Assembly (NCBI RefSeq): GCF_034424215.1
Contig: NZ_CP139960.1
Coordinates: 3,534,001-3,598,000, forward strand
Direction: 5' to 3'
DNA length: 64,000 bases
From: Niabella yanshanensis
Lineage (GTDB): Bacteria; Bacteroidota; Bacteroidia; Chitinophagales; Chitinophagaceae
In this document: piece after piece, positions 17,980 through 26,943 of the stretch
How the letters are laid out: every line of letters starts with the position of its first letter
Position numbering within the stretch: position 1 is the first letter of the stretch
The notes under the pieces: model-generated
The model's database searches: none
Told to the model about the DNA's origin: nothing
The model's input: only the letters and a program-made list of their open reading frames with translations
Made by a program: the position numbers and the translations under genes

Positions 17980-18429
17980 ATGACAAATAATGTGATCATT
18001 GAAACCCAAATGCTGGTACGCAAGCCGGTGCAAATTGTTTTTAATGCCTTTATTGATCCGTTAATCACAACAAAATTCTGGTTTACCAAGTCCAGCGGCC
18101 CCTTACAGGAAGGGACCACCGTAACCTGGGAATGGGAGATGTATCAGGTTTCGAGTAATGTCACAACTAAAAAAATTATACCTGGACAATTCATTTCAAC
18201 AGAATGGGGAGACCCCGCTACTACTGTTGATTATGAATTCAATGCATTAACGGAAGACACCACTTATGTGGTAATAAAAAATTACGGCTTTAATCTTTCC
18301 GGTGAGGCATTGATTGCTGCAGTGATGAACAATACCGGTGGGTTTACCACTGTATTAGATGGTTTGAAAGCTTACCTGGAGTATGGCATAGAGCTCCACC
18401 TGGTAGGTGATAAGTTTATAAAAAAGTAA
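17980..18429 (+). CDS. SRPBCC/AHSA1-like domain protein
   Basis: A 149-residue cytoplasmic protein with a START-like helix-grip fold: an N-terminal strand followed by KPVQIVFNAFIDP, a TKFWF segment, EGTTVTWEWEMY, and a C-terminal helix with the pattern GGFTTVLDGLKAYLEYGIEL. This matches Activator-of-Hsp90-ATPase-1-like/SRPBCC proteins, which bind small hydrophobic ligands. No partner gene is obvious; the phnA-like gene is divergent and the sigma gene follows on the same strand after about 100 bp. The particular ligand is unknown. Confidence 0.8.
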   Translation: MTNNVIIETQMLVRKPVQIVFNAFIDPLITTKFWFTKSSGPLQEGTTVTWEWEMYQVSSNVTTKKIIPGQFISTEWGDPATTVDYEFNALTEDTTYVVIKNYGFNLSGEALIAAVMNNTGGFTTVLDGLKAYLEYGIELHLVGDKFIKK

Positions 18430-18505
18430 CGCCATGGCGCCTGGCCTTCGGGTCTTGCAATAAATGAGTAACTGGCATAGTGTATGCTTGTAGAATGGAA
18501 TTACT

Positions 18506-18513
18506 TATATTTG
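18506..18513 (+). promoter_or_regulatory. -7 box of the ECF sigma/FecR operon
   Basis: TATATTTG fits TAnnTTTG. It lies 17 nt before the ATG pair at 18531/18534 and downstream of the GTG (18480) and ATG (18495) that could extend the frame, so it argues for the shorter start. Confidence 0.5.
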
Positions 18514-18530
18514 TTTTGACGCTTGCTTGC

Positions 18531-19130
18531 ATGATGCACGAAGATAGATTGCCCGATAACGTTTTTACTGAGAAGTGGAAGCACCTGATTGCCGCTGGTA
18601 ATGAAGATGCTTTCAGGGAGATGTTCAATGCCTATGCCGGCCGTTTAACGGCATTTGCTTTTTCCATTACCAAGAACAAAGAAGCGTCAATTGAAATAAT
18701 GGACGAAGTGTTCATTAAGATATGGAAACATAAAGAACAGCTGACCCGGATTACCAATATAACTACCTACCTATATACGGCTACTAAAAATACGGCACTC
18801 AATTTCTTATCTCATAAAAGCAGGGAAACTCATTTGCAGGCGTTCGACTTTATTAATATTGAGCTTATGGAAGAAGAGCGTCCTGACCAGCGATTGATAT
18901 CGTCCGAAATTTTATCAAAAATTAAAAAAGCGGTAGAAGGACTTCCTCCCAGGTGTAAAATAATTTTTAAGCTGGTTCGCGAAGATGGCTTAAAATATAA
19001 GGAAGCTGCAGAAGTACTGGGCGTTTCGGAGAAGACCATAGATGCCCAGATGGTGATTGCGGTAAAGCGTATAGGAGACGCTGTCGGCAGTTATTTTGAT
19101 TGTTTTCCCGCCAGGTTTCAAAAAAAATAA
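18531..19130 (+). CDS. ECF (FecI-like) RNA polymerase sigma factor
   Basis: Extracytoplasmic-function sigma-70 factor of about 199 residues. Sigma2 spans the region with LIAAGNEDAFREMFNAYAG and AFSITKNKEASIEIMDEVFIKIWK; sigma4 covers VEGLPPRCKIIFKLVREDGL, KYKEAAEVLGVSEKTIDAQM and the DNA-binding helix. This is the Bacteroidota FecI-like type that is held by a FecR anti-sigma. The frame can be extended to GTG 18480, but a promoter -7 box lies at 18506-18513, so ATG 18531 or 18534 is preferred. The fecR gene follows after 54 bp and an STN-containing SusC after that, giving the standard trans-envelope signalling order. Confidence 0.9.
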   Translation: MMHEDRLPDNVFTEKWKHLIAAGNEDAFREMFNAYAGRLTAFAFSITKNKEASIEIMDEVFIKIWKHKEQLTRITNITTYLYTATKNTALNFLSHKSRETHLQAFDFINIELMEEERPDQRLISSEILSKIKKAVEGLPPRCKIIFKLVREDGLKYKEAAEVLGVSEKTIDAQMVIAVKRIGDAVGSYFDCFPARFQKK

Positions 19131-19184
19131 AAATTCTTTAGGGTCATCTTTCCTTTTGGTTGTCTATTATAATAGAACAGCTAT

Positions 19185-20263
19185 ATGAAGGAAGAACTGG
19201 CCATACTACTATCCCGTAAATTATCAGGGGAGGCTACGCCCGCGGAATTAAAGAAACTCGGGGAATGGATCAGGGACAACCCTCAGGATCATTATGTTAT
19301 TGAGTCGGTTCAGCTGTATTGGCACAGTATGCCTGGACAGGACTTTTTTAATATTTCGGATAATGCGCATTTTGAGCGGATACTGAATAAAGCTGAAACA
19401 TCCGCTGTTCCACTGTATGGTTTACAAAAGGCGGAGAAAAAAGACCGGCCATTGTGGTTGAAATGGATCGCTGCGGCTGCCTTTATTGGCTTTGCAATTG
19501 TAGCCGCGATCATGTTCCAGCAACAGTTGCAAAAAGGCGATGGCGCGAAGAACGATATTGTAACCAGCCGGGGAATAAGGTCAAAGATCATTTTACCCGA
19601 TGGTACCAAAGTTTGGCTGAACGCCGATACGAGGCTGAATTTTGATAAAAAGTTTAATGGCGCGTTAAGGGAGGTTTATCTGGATGGAGAAGCTTTTTTC
19701 GATGTTGTCCAAAATAAGGAACGGCCCTTTATTGTGCATACTTCGGATATTGACATACGGGTACTGGGTACCGCATTCAATGTGAAGTCGTATAAAGAGG
19801 AGGCTACAATTGAGGCAACCCTGATCCATGGCTCCATACAGGTGTAACTAAGCAGAAGGAGTGTATACCCAAAATTATACTCAGTCCCAATGAAAAGCTG
19901 GTATTTAATAAGTTAATCGGAAAAGTTGTGGAGTCGCCTGATCACCTGCCCATGGTTCAACAAAAAGAACCTCAATACCTGGTGTCAAAAATTGCGGTAA
20001 ACGAAAGCAATGACTCATCGATTGTAGAAACTGCCTGGGTCCACAACCGGTTATTGTTTGACGGAGATTCATTTAGAGAACTGGCGATAAAGATGGAACG
20101 CTGGTTTGATGTACAAATAAAGTTTGAGAGCACAGAAGTAGCCAATTACCGTTTGCGCGGAGCATTCGAAGATGAAACGATTGGGGAAGCCTTAAAAGCC
20201 CTGCAACAAATCGCCAATTTTAAATTTACTGTAAGAGATAAAACTGTAACGATAGCTAAATAA
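19185..20263 (+). pseudogene. FecR-family anti-sigma factor, split by a frameshift
   Basis: The first part (19185-19847) holds the cytoplasmic N-terminus, one membrane helix (about residues 89-108, LWLKWIAAAAFIGF) and the FecR domain with SRGIRSKIILPDGTKVWLNA and RPFIVHTSDIDIRVLGTAFNV. It stops at TAA 19845 directly after LIHGSIQV. The coding pattern continues without a gap in another frame from 19844, reading VTKQKECIPKIILSPNEKL, and runs through a DUF4974 domain (FRELAIKMERWFDVQIKF) to 20263. The whole would be a normal-length FecR of about 360 residues. A -1 shift (one lost base) near 19835-19847 explains it. The upstream half alone lacks the periplasmic end that contacts the STN domain. 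It could be a mutation or a sequence error. Confidence 0.85.
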
Positions 20264-20266
20264 AAA

Positions 20267-20294
20267 ACCGGAGAATGCTGCAACATTCACCGGT
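20267..20294 (+). terminator. Hairpin between fecR and the STN-SusC gene
   Basis: ACCGG-GAATG pairs with CATTC-CCGGT around a six-base loop, with one bulged A on each side. It follows the fecR stop directly. There is no U tract after it, so it may be an attenuator or processing site rather than a full terminator. Confidence 0.45.
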
Positions 20295-20359
20295 GATAAG
20301 ATAAACGGAATGCCACTTTACCGGAGCAATTCCTATTGTTTAACTCTAAAATCAAAAGT

Positions 20360-23300
20360 ATGAAAAAAAACGTACTGAAGGGTTTTCTATTCCCTTCAGG
20401 GGCGCTGCTCAAAACCTTGCTTGTTATGAAGCTTGCTATTGCAATTGTGTTGTTTACTGCTTTTCAGGTACAGGCCGGCAATGCCTCGGGCCAGGGTATT
20501 TCTCTTAACCTAAAAAACACTGATGTTAAAACCGTGCTTGCTGCTATAGAAAAGAGCACGCGTTACCGGTTTATTTACAATTATGAGTTAAGCGGTTTAA
20601 AAGCCCAGCTGGATTTTAAAGCCAGGGAAGCTTCTTTAACAGAAGTGTTAAACAAGCTTCTGGAAGGGAACAACCTTGCCTACAAAAAGCTCAATAGAAA
20701 TCTTATAGCAATTGTTTCCACGATTGATGAGGAGAAAAGACAGGTTGAAATCACAGGTAGGGTAGCCGATACGAAGGGCGATCCGATACCAGGTGCGTCA
20801 GTTACCGAAAAGGGAACAAGCAATGGTGTTGTTACCAACAATAACGGGGAGTATAGAATTACTGTGGGTGATGGCGCTGTATTGGTGGTGAGCGCTGTTG
20901 GCTTCCAGCAACAGGAGATAATTGTTGGCACACAAACAGAGATAAACGTAGCGCTGGAAACTTCGGTATCGAGTTTAAATGAAGTGATCGTGATCGGATA
21001 TGGAACGCAACGTAAAAAGGATCTTACCGGTTCGGTGGCAGTGGTAGATATGAAGGAGTTGAAAGCACAGCCTGCTGCAAGCCCGTTAGAAGCATTACAA
21101 GGTAAAGCTGCCGGGGTGCAAATTGTAAATGACGGATCACCAGGCGCTACACCGCAAATTCGCATTCGTGGTTTTAGTACGATTAACAATAATGATCCTT
21201 TGTTTATCATAGATGGAATGCCTTACCAGGGTAAGCTAAGCTGGTTGAGTTCTAATGATATAGAAAGCATGCAGGTGTTGAAGGATGCGTCAGCGGCCTC
21301 TATATACGGATCAAGAGCAAACAACGGTGTGGTGATCATTACTACCAAAAAAGGCAGGTCGGGTAAACCGCAGGTTAACCTGGATATCTACTACGGCAGC
21401 CAAAATCCTAACCGTAGCAGATTCCCAACTTATTTAAATCCACAACAATTCGCCGATTATTTGTTTACGGGTTACAGAAATGCAGGACTGGATCCGACTC
21501 AGACCGATTATTACGGAACCAACGCCAATCAACCTACCTTACCAGAGTATTTATTGGCAGGCGCTGTTAACGGGCAAAAGATCACCGCTGCAATGGTCGA
21601 TCCGTCGCTTTATAAATACACAACCAGCCAGAGTACTTTTTACCAGATAACCAAAGCCAACCAGCAGGGTACAGACTGGTTTAGAACCATTACTCAAAAT
21701 GCACCCATGCAGAACTACCAGCTCACAGTGAGTGGCGGTACAGAAAAGTCCAACTATGCAGTAAGCGGTGGCTACCTCAACCAGGAGGGTATTGTAAAGC
21801 ATACGGGGTTTAAGCGTTATACCATAAGAGCCAATACCAATTTTACTTTGTTAAATGACCGGTTACAGTTAGGTGAGAATATCCAGTATTCAAGAACCCA
21901 GGGCGTTGGATTTGCAACGAATGTAAATACACCTGGCAGTTATATGGGCGAAGGCTCCCCTATAGGTTGGGCTTACCGTGTTCAAACCATTATTCCTGTA
22001 TATGATATCATGGGCAACTTTGCAGGTAGCCGGGGTAATTTGTTGGGAAATGCAGAAAACCCCCTGGCAGTGCTGGTGCGCGGAAAAGATAATTTAAACA
22101 CCAGTAACCAGTTTTTTGGAAGCGCTTTTGCCGATCTTAAAATCCTGGAAGGCCTTCATTTAAGAACGACCTACGGTGTCAGATATGAAACATGGAACGG
22201 TGTCTCCGTAACCTATCCTAATCCTGAACGTGCAGAAGGTAGTTATGATAACCACTCCTTTAGCGAAAATATGGGTTGGGGTACCGACTGGACATGGTCG
22301 AATACATTGACCTATAAAAAGCAGTTCAACGAAAATCATGAGCTCACTATTCTGGCAGGTACTGAAGCCATCAAGGCAAATGGCCGGATACTAAGAGGTT
22401 CCGCTAATGGTTTTTACCTAATGGGCGATATGAACTATTATTATATGAATACGGCTAACTCCTCGCCCGTAGCAGCCAATGATATTATACAACCCAGTTC
22501 GCTATACTCTATATTGGGTAGGGTGGATTATAGCCTGATGGATAAATACCTGATTTCTGCTACACTACGCCGGGATGGTTCTTCCAGGTTTGGCTCCACC
22601 AACCAGTACGGAAATTTTCCTGCCGCCAGCGTGGCATGGCGTCTTTCCAATGAAGACTTTTTCAAAAGAGTTACCTGGATCAATGATCTGAAACTTCGTG
22701 CGGGCTATGGTGTTACGGGTAACCAGTCCATTCGCGATTTTGAATATCTGAAAAGATTACAGGCTTCTCTTAACAATTCATTCTATCCCATTAACGGCAG
22801 CTTATCCAGCGGTGTGTGGATCGCCAATTACGATAATAAAGATGTAAAATGGGAACAGGCCCAATCTTTAAATCTTGGGATAGATTTTACTTTATTTAAT
22901 AATAAGTTAGGGGGATCCTTCGATGTGTATAATAAAAAGACGAAGGACCTGTTATATGTATTGGACCTGCCGGCGCAGGCAATCGGAGGCGGACAATCGC
23001 CGTTTGTGAACCTCGGCAATATGAGTAATAAGGGATTTGAAATAGCATTGAATTATAACTATACAAGTCTTTCTCCAACCAATCCTTTTTCATTAGATCT
23101 CGGAGTAAATTTTTCGAGGAATATCAATGAGTTAACCAAGCTGGCCGACGGCGTAAAAAGAACCTTCCTGTTAAGTAACCGTTCCGTACAGCCATCGGTG
23201 CTACAGGCTGGACTTCCATTTGGTGCCTTTTACGGGTATAAGGTAGAAGGATTATTTAACTCTGCAGAAGAAATTGCAGGTGCAGCTACACAGCCAGGGG

Positions 23301-23902
23301 CGCATCTGGGCGGTTTCAGGTATGCTGATGTATCGGGGCCCGACGGTACACCTGATGGAGTGATTAATGATGATGACCGTACTTTTATCGGAAATCCGCA
23401 CCCCGATTTTATTTATGGGTTCAACGTGAATGCCCGCTATCATAATTTCGATGTTGCCTTATTTTTCAACGGCTCTCAGGGCAACGACCTGTTTGATATG
23501 ACAAGGCTGTACACAGACCTGAGTTTGTTTGATGGGTCGGTAAGCGACAGAATGCTGGATGCCTGGAGCCCCACCAATACCAATAGTAATATACCGGCTC
23601 CTTACAGGGACCGGCCCGCCATCGAGATGCTCTCCAATAGTTATTTTGTACAGGATGGAAGTTATCTCAAATTGAAACTGTTACAGATAGGCTACAACTT
23701 TAAGTTTAAAGGTACACTGCAGGATAAGGTTAAAAACTGCAGGCTATATGTAAGTGGCACTAATTTATTCACGGTTACCAACTACACTGGTTTAGATCCT
23801 GAAGTTACGTCCTCACCCGGAACCTGGGCGGCGCCGGGGGTAGATATGGGAATGTATCCCATGTCGCGTCAGTTCCTGATAGGCTTAAATGTTACATTCT
23901 AA
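20360..23902 (+). CDS. SusC-family TonB-dependent transducer with STN signalling domain
   Basis: Outer-membrane receptor of about 1180 residues. Domain order: signal (about 1-40), STN domain (about 45-120, ISLNLKNTDVKTVLAAIEKS and the LTEVLNKLLEG helix), carboxypeptidase-like domain (about 130-210, ITGRVADTKGDPIPGASV), the TonB-box-like VIVIGYGTQ, plug (about 225-340) and beta-barrel with terminal NVTF. STN domains contact FecR and pass an occupancy signal to the ECF sigma factor, matching the genes just upstream. The longer frame opens with TTG at 20336, but ATG 20360 begins a standard MKKN signal and is preferred. SusD follows 24 bp later. No glycoside hydrolase is encoded next to this pair, so its cargo is unknown. 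Confidence 0.93.
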   Translation: MKKNVLKGFLFPSGALLKTLLVMKLAIAIVLFTAFQVQAGNASGQGISLNLKNTDVKTVLAAIEKSTRYRFIYNYELSGLKAQLDFKAREASLTEVLNKLLEGNNLAYKKLNRNLIAIVSTIDEEKRQVEITGRVADTKGDPIPGASVTEKGTSNGVVTNNNGEYRITVGDGAVLVVSAVGFQQQEIIVGTQTEINVALETSVSSLNEVIVIGYGTQRKKDLTGSVAVVDMKELKAQPAASPLEALQGKAAGVQIVNDGSPGATPQIRIRGFSTINNNDPLFIIDGMPYQGKLSWLSSNDIESMQVLKDASAASIYGSRANNGVVIITTKKGRSGKPQVNLDIYYGSQNPNRSRFPTYLNPQQFADYLFTGYRNAGLDPTQTDYYGTNANQPTLPEYLLAGAVNGQKITAAMVDPSLYKYTTSQSTFYQITKANQQGTDWFRTITQNAPMQNYQLTVSGGTEKSNYAVSGGYLNQEGIVKHTGFKRYTIRANTNFTLLNDRLQLGENIQYSRTQGVGFATNVNTPGSYMGEGSPIGWAYRVQTIIPVYDIMGNFAGSRGNLLGNAENPLAVLVRGKDNLNTSNQFFGSAFADLKILEGLHLRTTYGVRYETWNGVSVTYPNPERAEGSYDNHSFSENMGWGTDWTWSNTLTYKKQFNENHELTILAGTEAIKANGRILRGSANGFYLMGDMNYYYMNTANSSPVAANDIIQPSSLYSILGRVDYSLMDKYLISATLRRDGSSRFGSTNQYGNFPAASVAWRLSNEDFFKRVTWINDLKLRAGYGVTGNQSIRDFEYLKRLQASLNNSFYPINGSLSSGVWIANYDNKDVKWEQAQSLNLGIDFTLFNNKLGGSFDVYNKKTKDLLYVLDLPAQAIGGGQSPFVNLGNMSNKGFEIALNYNYTSLSPTNPFSLDLGVNFSRNINELTKLADGVKRTFLLSNRSVQPSVLQAGLPFGAFYGYKVEGLFNSAEEIAGAATQPGAHLGGFRYADVSGPDGTPDGVINDDDRTFIGNPHPDFIYGFNVNARYHNFDVALFFNGSQGNDLFDMTRLYTDLSLFDGSVSDRMLDAWSPTNTNSNIPAPYRDRPAIEMLSNSYFVQDGSYLKLKLLQIGYNFKFKGTLQDKVKNCRLYVSGTNLFTVTNYTGLDPEVTSSPGTWAAPGVDMGMYPMSRQFLIGLNVTF

Positions 23903-23926
23903 ACCTTGACCTAAAAATATACAACG

Positions 23927-25636
23927 ATGAAAAATTTACATAAATCTATTATTGTCCTCTGCCTGCTATTCATTGTTTACTCCTGTGGAAAGGGCTTTTT
24001 GGAACAGAAGCCACAGGCCATTCTTTCGGAAGAACAATTGAAAGGAGCCAAGGGAGTAGAATCTGCATTGATAGGAGCCTATGGTATCATGAACGGAAAT
24101 ATCAGCGGAACCTGGGGCAACTATTCAAGCTCGCCCAGCCAATGGCTATTTGGAGAAGTGGGTTCTGACAATGCACACAAAGGAAGCAACTCGCTCGATC
24201 AATCTCCCATGAACGATATCGAACTGCATCGTGTTAATCCCTCGAATGATAACTTACCTACCATGTGGCGGGTTTACTACGAAGGCATTGGCCGCTGCAA
24301 TTTGACACTTAGCCTGTTAAAAGCAGTACAGGAAGGAAGCGGTGAAAAATTAAGCGATCAGCGGGCTAAGGAAATTACAGGGGAAGCAAGGTTGTTACGG
24401 GGACACTATTACTTTTTCCTGGCCAGGGTGTTTCGGGACATTCCTTATGTAGATGAAACCATGAGCACCCAGGAGGCTGCCAAAGTTAAAAATGATAAGG
24501 ATGTATTCCCCATGATAGAGGCCGACTTTAAGGCTGCCATTGATAACCTGCCTGCCGACAAACCATTGGGCGATGTGGGCCGGGTAGACAAACGCGCGGC
24601 ACAGGCTTATTTGGGAAAGCTTTATCTCTATCAAAAAAAATATGCAGAAGCCTTACCCTTGTTCCAGGAGGTGATCAACAATAAACCGGCCCTAAGTACG
24701 CTTGCTTTTGATGCGAATTTTAATATCAAAACAAAGAACGGACCTGAAGGTGTGCTGGTATCCCAAAGCATTATAAACCCTGATGGTAGCGGTGATAATG
24801 GAAATGTGGGTGATATGTTAGGCGGTCTTTATGGCGGGCCTATTAACTGTTGCGGATTTTTTCAGCCTACGGTAGACCTGGTTAATTCCTTCAAAGTCAA
24901 TGCCAGTGGTCTGCCGCTGCTGGATGGAAGTTATCGCGACAATCCCTACGTATCGGACCAGGGCTTAACAGGCGCTGCAAAAGACAATTATAAAGTAAAT
25001 ACGGCCATTGCCTTCGATCCCCGCCTGGACTATACAGTGGGCAGACGGGATGTAAATTATCGCGACTGGGGTGTGTTGCAGGGTTCATGGATACGTGACC
25101 AGGCTTTTAGCGGTCCTTTTGTGGGCGTTAAACAAATGATCAATGTTGCAGATATGGATGGAAATGTATCTCCCGGTGCCAGTAATATCACCGCACAGAA
25201 TGTAAACATTATCCGCCTTTCTGATGTATACCTGATGGCTGCCGAATGCGCAGTTGAAACCAATGCGCTTCCGTTGGCACTGACCATGGTCAATGCGGTA
25301 AGGCAGCGCGCAGCCAGCTTGCCCGCCGTGAAGGCCGGCTCTGGTAGTGCTGCTGCACAATATAATGTAAAACCCTATGCTTCTTTTCCCAACCAGGCTT
25401 ATGCCCGTAATGCCGTTCGGTTCGAAAGAAGGTTGGAACTGGCGCTGGAAGGCCACCGGTTTTTCGACCTGGTACGCTGGGGAACTGCCAAGTCGGTGTT
25501 GGAGCCATTTATGGAGTTTGAAAAAAAATATGTGGCCGCTTCACGTACTATTACTTATACGGATAAAAACAATTATTTGCCACTGCCACAGGAACAAATA
25601 GATCGTGCACAGGGCGCCTTAATCCAAAATCAATAA
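23927..25636 (+). CDS. SusD/RagB-family lipoprotein
   Basis: Partner of the STN-SusC receptor. The 569-residue lipoprotein has Cys21 after a hydrophobic signal, followed by GKGFLEQKP. The N-terminal SusD-like part and the C-terminal RagB part are both present, with the block FERRLELALEGHRFFDLVRWG near residues 502-522 and a final LPLPQEQIDRAQG. It should sit on the surface over the SusC barrel. It is the last gene of the sigma-fecR-susC-susD cluster, and a strong terminator follows. Confidence 0.94.
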   Translation: MKNLHKSIIVLCLLFIVYSCGKGFLEQKPQAILSEEQLKGAKGVESALIGAYGIMNGNISGTWGNYSSSPSQWLFGEVGSDNAHKGSNSLDQSPMNDIELHRVNPSNDNLPTMWRVYYEGIGRCNLTLSLLKAVQEGSGEKLSDQRAKEITGEARLLRGHYYFFLARVFRDIPYVDETMSTQEAAKVKNDKDVFPMIEADFKAAIDNLPADKPLGDVGRVDKRAAQAYLGKLYLYQKKYAEALPLFQEVINNKPALSTLAFDANFNIKTKNGPEGVLVSQSIINPDGSGDNGNVGDMLGGLYGGPINCCGFFQPTVDLVNSFKVNASGLPLLDGSYRDNPYVSDQGLTGAAKDNYKVNTAIAFDPRLDYTVGRRDVNYRDWGVLQGSWIRDQAFSGPFVGVKQMINVADMDGNVSPGASNITAQNVNIIRLSDVYLMAAECAVETNALPLALTMVNAVRQRAASLPAVKAGSGSAAAQYNVKPYASFPNQAYARNAVRFERRLELALEGHRFFDLVRWGTAKSVLEPFMEFEKKYVAASRTITYTDKNNYLPLPQEQIDRAQGALIQNQ

Positions 25637-25654
25637 CCATTCTGCCCTCAAAAG

Positions 25655-25688
25655 AAAATTCCCATCCGAACGGATGGGAATTTTTATA
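25655..25688. terminator. Strong bidirectional terminator between susD and pheS
   Basis: The arms 25655-25668 and 25671-25684 are fully complementary (core ATTCCCATCCG / CGGATGGGAAT) and are bordered by A and T tracts, so the hairpin works in both directions between these convergent genes. Confidence 0.88.
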
Positions 25689-25730
25689 TCACTATTGTGC
25701 ACTTAGTATTATTTAATAACTAAACCAGCG

Positions 25731-26771
25731 CTAAGTGGCGCTTGTAAACTGCTTTAAAAACCGAACATCATTCTCGCTAAACAGGCGGATATCATTAATG
25801 CCATATTTCAACATGGCCGGACGTTCTACGCCCATACCAAATGCGAAGCCGGTATATTTCTCAGGATTGATACCGCAGTTCTGTAATACATTGGGATGTA
25901 TCATACCACAGCCTAAGATTTCTACCCAGCCCGTTTTTTTGCAAATGTTACAACCGGTGCCACCGCAAATAAAACAGCTTACATCCATTTCCGCGCTCGG
26001 CTCTGTAAAAGGAAAATAAGATGGACGGAAACGTACCCGAACATCCTGGCCGTACATTTCTTTCACAAAGAAGTAAAGCGTTTGCTTTAAATCGGCAAAG
26101 GATACATGCTCGTCGATATATAATCCTTCAACCTGGTGGAAAAAGCAATGGCTCCTGGCACTGATGGTTTCATTACGGTAAACGCGGCCCGGGCAAATCA
26201 CACGGATCGGTAACTTTCCCTTCTCCATTTCGCGTATTTGTGTGTTACTGGTATGGGTACGCAATAACCAATCTACAGCGCTGTTTTCACCTGCATCCAC
26301 ATAGAAGGTATCCTGCATATCGCGGGCCGGGTGATGTTCCGGCATATTCAAAGCTGTAAAGTTGTGCCAGTCATCTTCAACCTCCGGACCTTCGGCAACC
26401 GCAAAGCCTAATCTCTGGAAAATAGAGATGATCCGGTTGCGCATCAGGGAGATCGGATGGCGGCTTCCCAATGGCGTTTCATCACCTGGAAGACTCAGAT
26501 CCATCGAATCCGACAGGCTTTCGGTCCCGGAATGGGCTTCTTTTAAAGCCTCGAACTTTGCTTCGGCAAATTGTTTAAATTCATTCAGGATCTGTCCTGC
26601 CTCACGTTTTTGTTCATTGGGCACGTGCTTCATCTCACCCATGGTTCCCTTTACAAGTCCCTTGGTTCCCAGCCACTTAATACGAAACTCTTCAACCCGT
26701 TTATCGTCTGCAGCAGTAAAAGCATCAATCTCGCTTTTATATGCGGCTATCTTTTGTAACAAATCCTGCAT
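25731..26771 (-). CDS. pheS: Phenylalanine-tRNA ligase alpha subunit
   Basis: Class II aminoacyl-tRNA synthetase subunit that carries the phenylalanine and ATP site of PheST. The 346-residue form has an N-terminal coiled coil (about 1-85), then the catalytic core with GSRHPISLMRNRI, the motif-2 region VYRNETISARSHCFFHQVEG, and the motif-3 end GFAFGMGVERPAMLKYGINDIRLF. A Cys cluster CFICGGTGCNICKKTG near residues 265-280 is a zinc-like insertion of a type seen in some PheS proteins. I choose ATG 26771: the longer start at 26870 adds 33 residues without homology, and a -7 box lies at 26785-26778. pheT is not adjacent. Confidence 0.95.
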   Translation of the reverse strand: MQDLLQKIAAYKSEIDAFTAADDKRVEEFRIKWLGTKGLVKGTMGEMKHVPNEQKREAGQILNEFKQFAEAKFEALKEAHSGTESLSDSMDLSLPGDETPLGSRHPISLMRNRIISIFQRLGFAVAEGPEVEDDWHNFTALNMPEHHPARDMQDTFYVDAGENSAVDWLLRTHTSNTQIREMEKGKLPIRVICPGRVYRNETISARSHCFFHQVEGLYIDEHVSFADLKQTLYFFVKEMYGQDVRVRFRPSYFPFTEPSAEMDVSCFICGGTGCNICKKTGWVEILGCGMIHPNVLQNCGINPEKYTGFAFGMGVERPAMLKYGINDIRLFSENDVRFLKQFTSAT

Positions 26772-26777
26772 AGGCTG

Positions 26778-26785
26778 CAAAGATA
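26778..26785 (-). promoter_or_regulatory. -7 box of pheS
   Basis: TATCTTTG on the minus strand, only 6 nt before the pheS ATG, implies a nearly leaderless mRNA and excludes the upstream start. Confidence 0.6.
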
Positions 26786-26895
26786 AAGCAATGTAGAATG
26801 GAAAATATTGAATGTAAACGAAAAATGAGTACTGGTGTAAGACTTTCTGAGAAGGGAATAGGCATCTCATAAAGTTACGAATATTTAATTTATCC

Positions 26896-26923
26896 TTGTT
26901 TTATGAAGCTAACCGTAATTTTG
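26896..26923 (+). promoter_or_regulatory. Promoter of metF
   Basis: TTG at 26896-26898 and TAATTTTG at 26916-26923 are separated by 17 bp and match the Bacteroidota -33/-7 pattern. The metF ATG is 20 nt downstream. Confidence 0.6.
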
Positions 26924-26943
26924 CACCCTAGAAAAAAACAGGA

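Noticed and set aside
18480-18530. Longer sigma-factor start at GTG 18480
   Set aside because: A promoter -7 box lies inside this stretch, and the extra residues are hydrophobic and not typical of ECF factors.
19842-19850. Programmed -1 frameshift in fecR
   Set aside because: No X XXY YYZ slippery heptamer is present at the junction; a one-base loss is simpler.
25731-26870. Longer pheS start at 26870
   Set aside because: The extra 33 residues have no similarity to PheS and a -7 box lies between the two starts.
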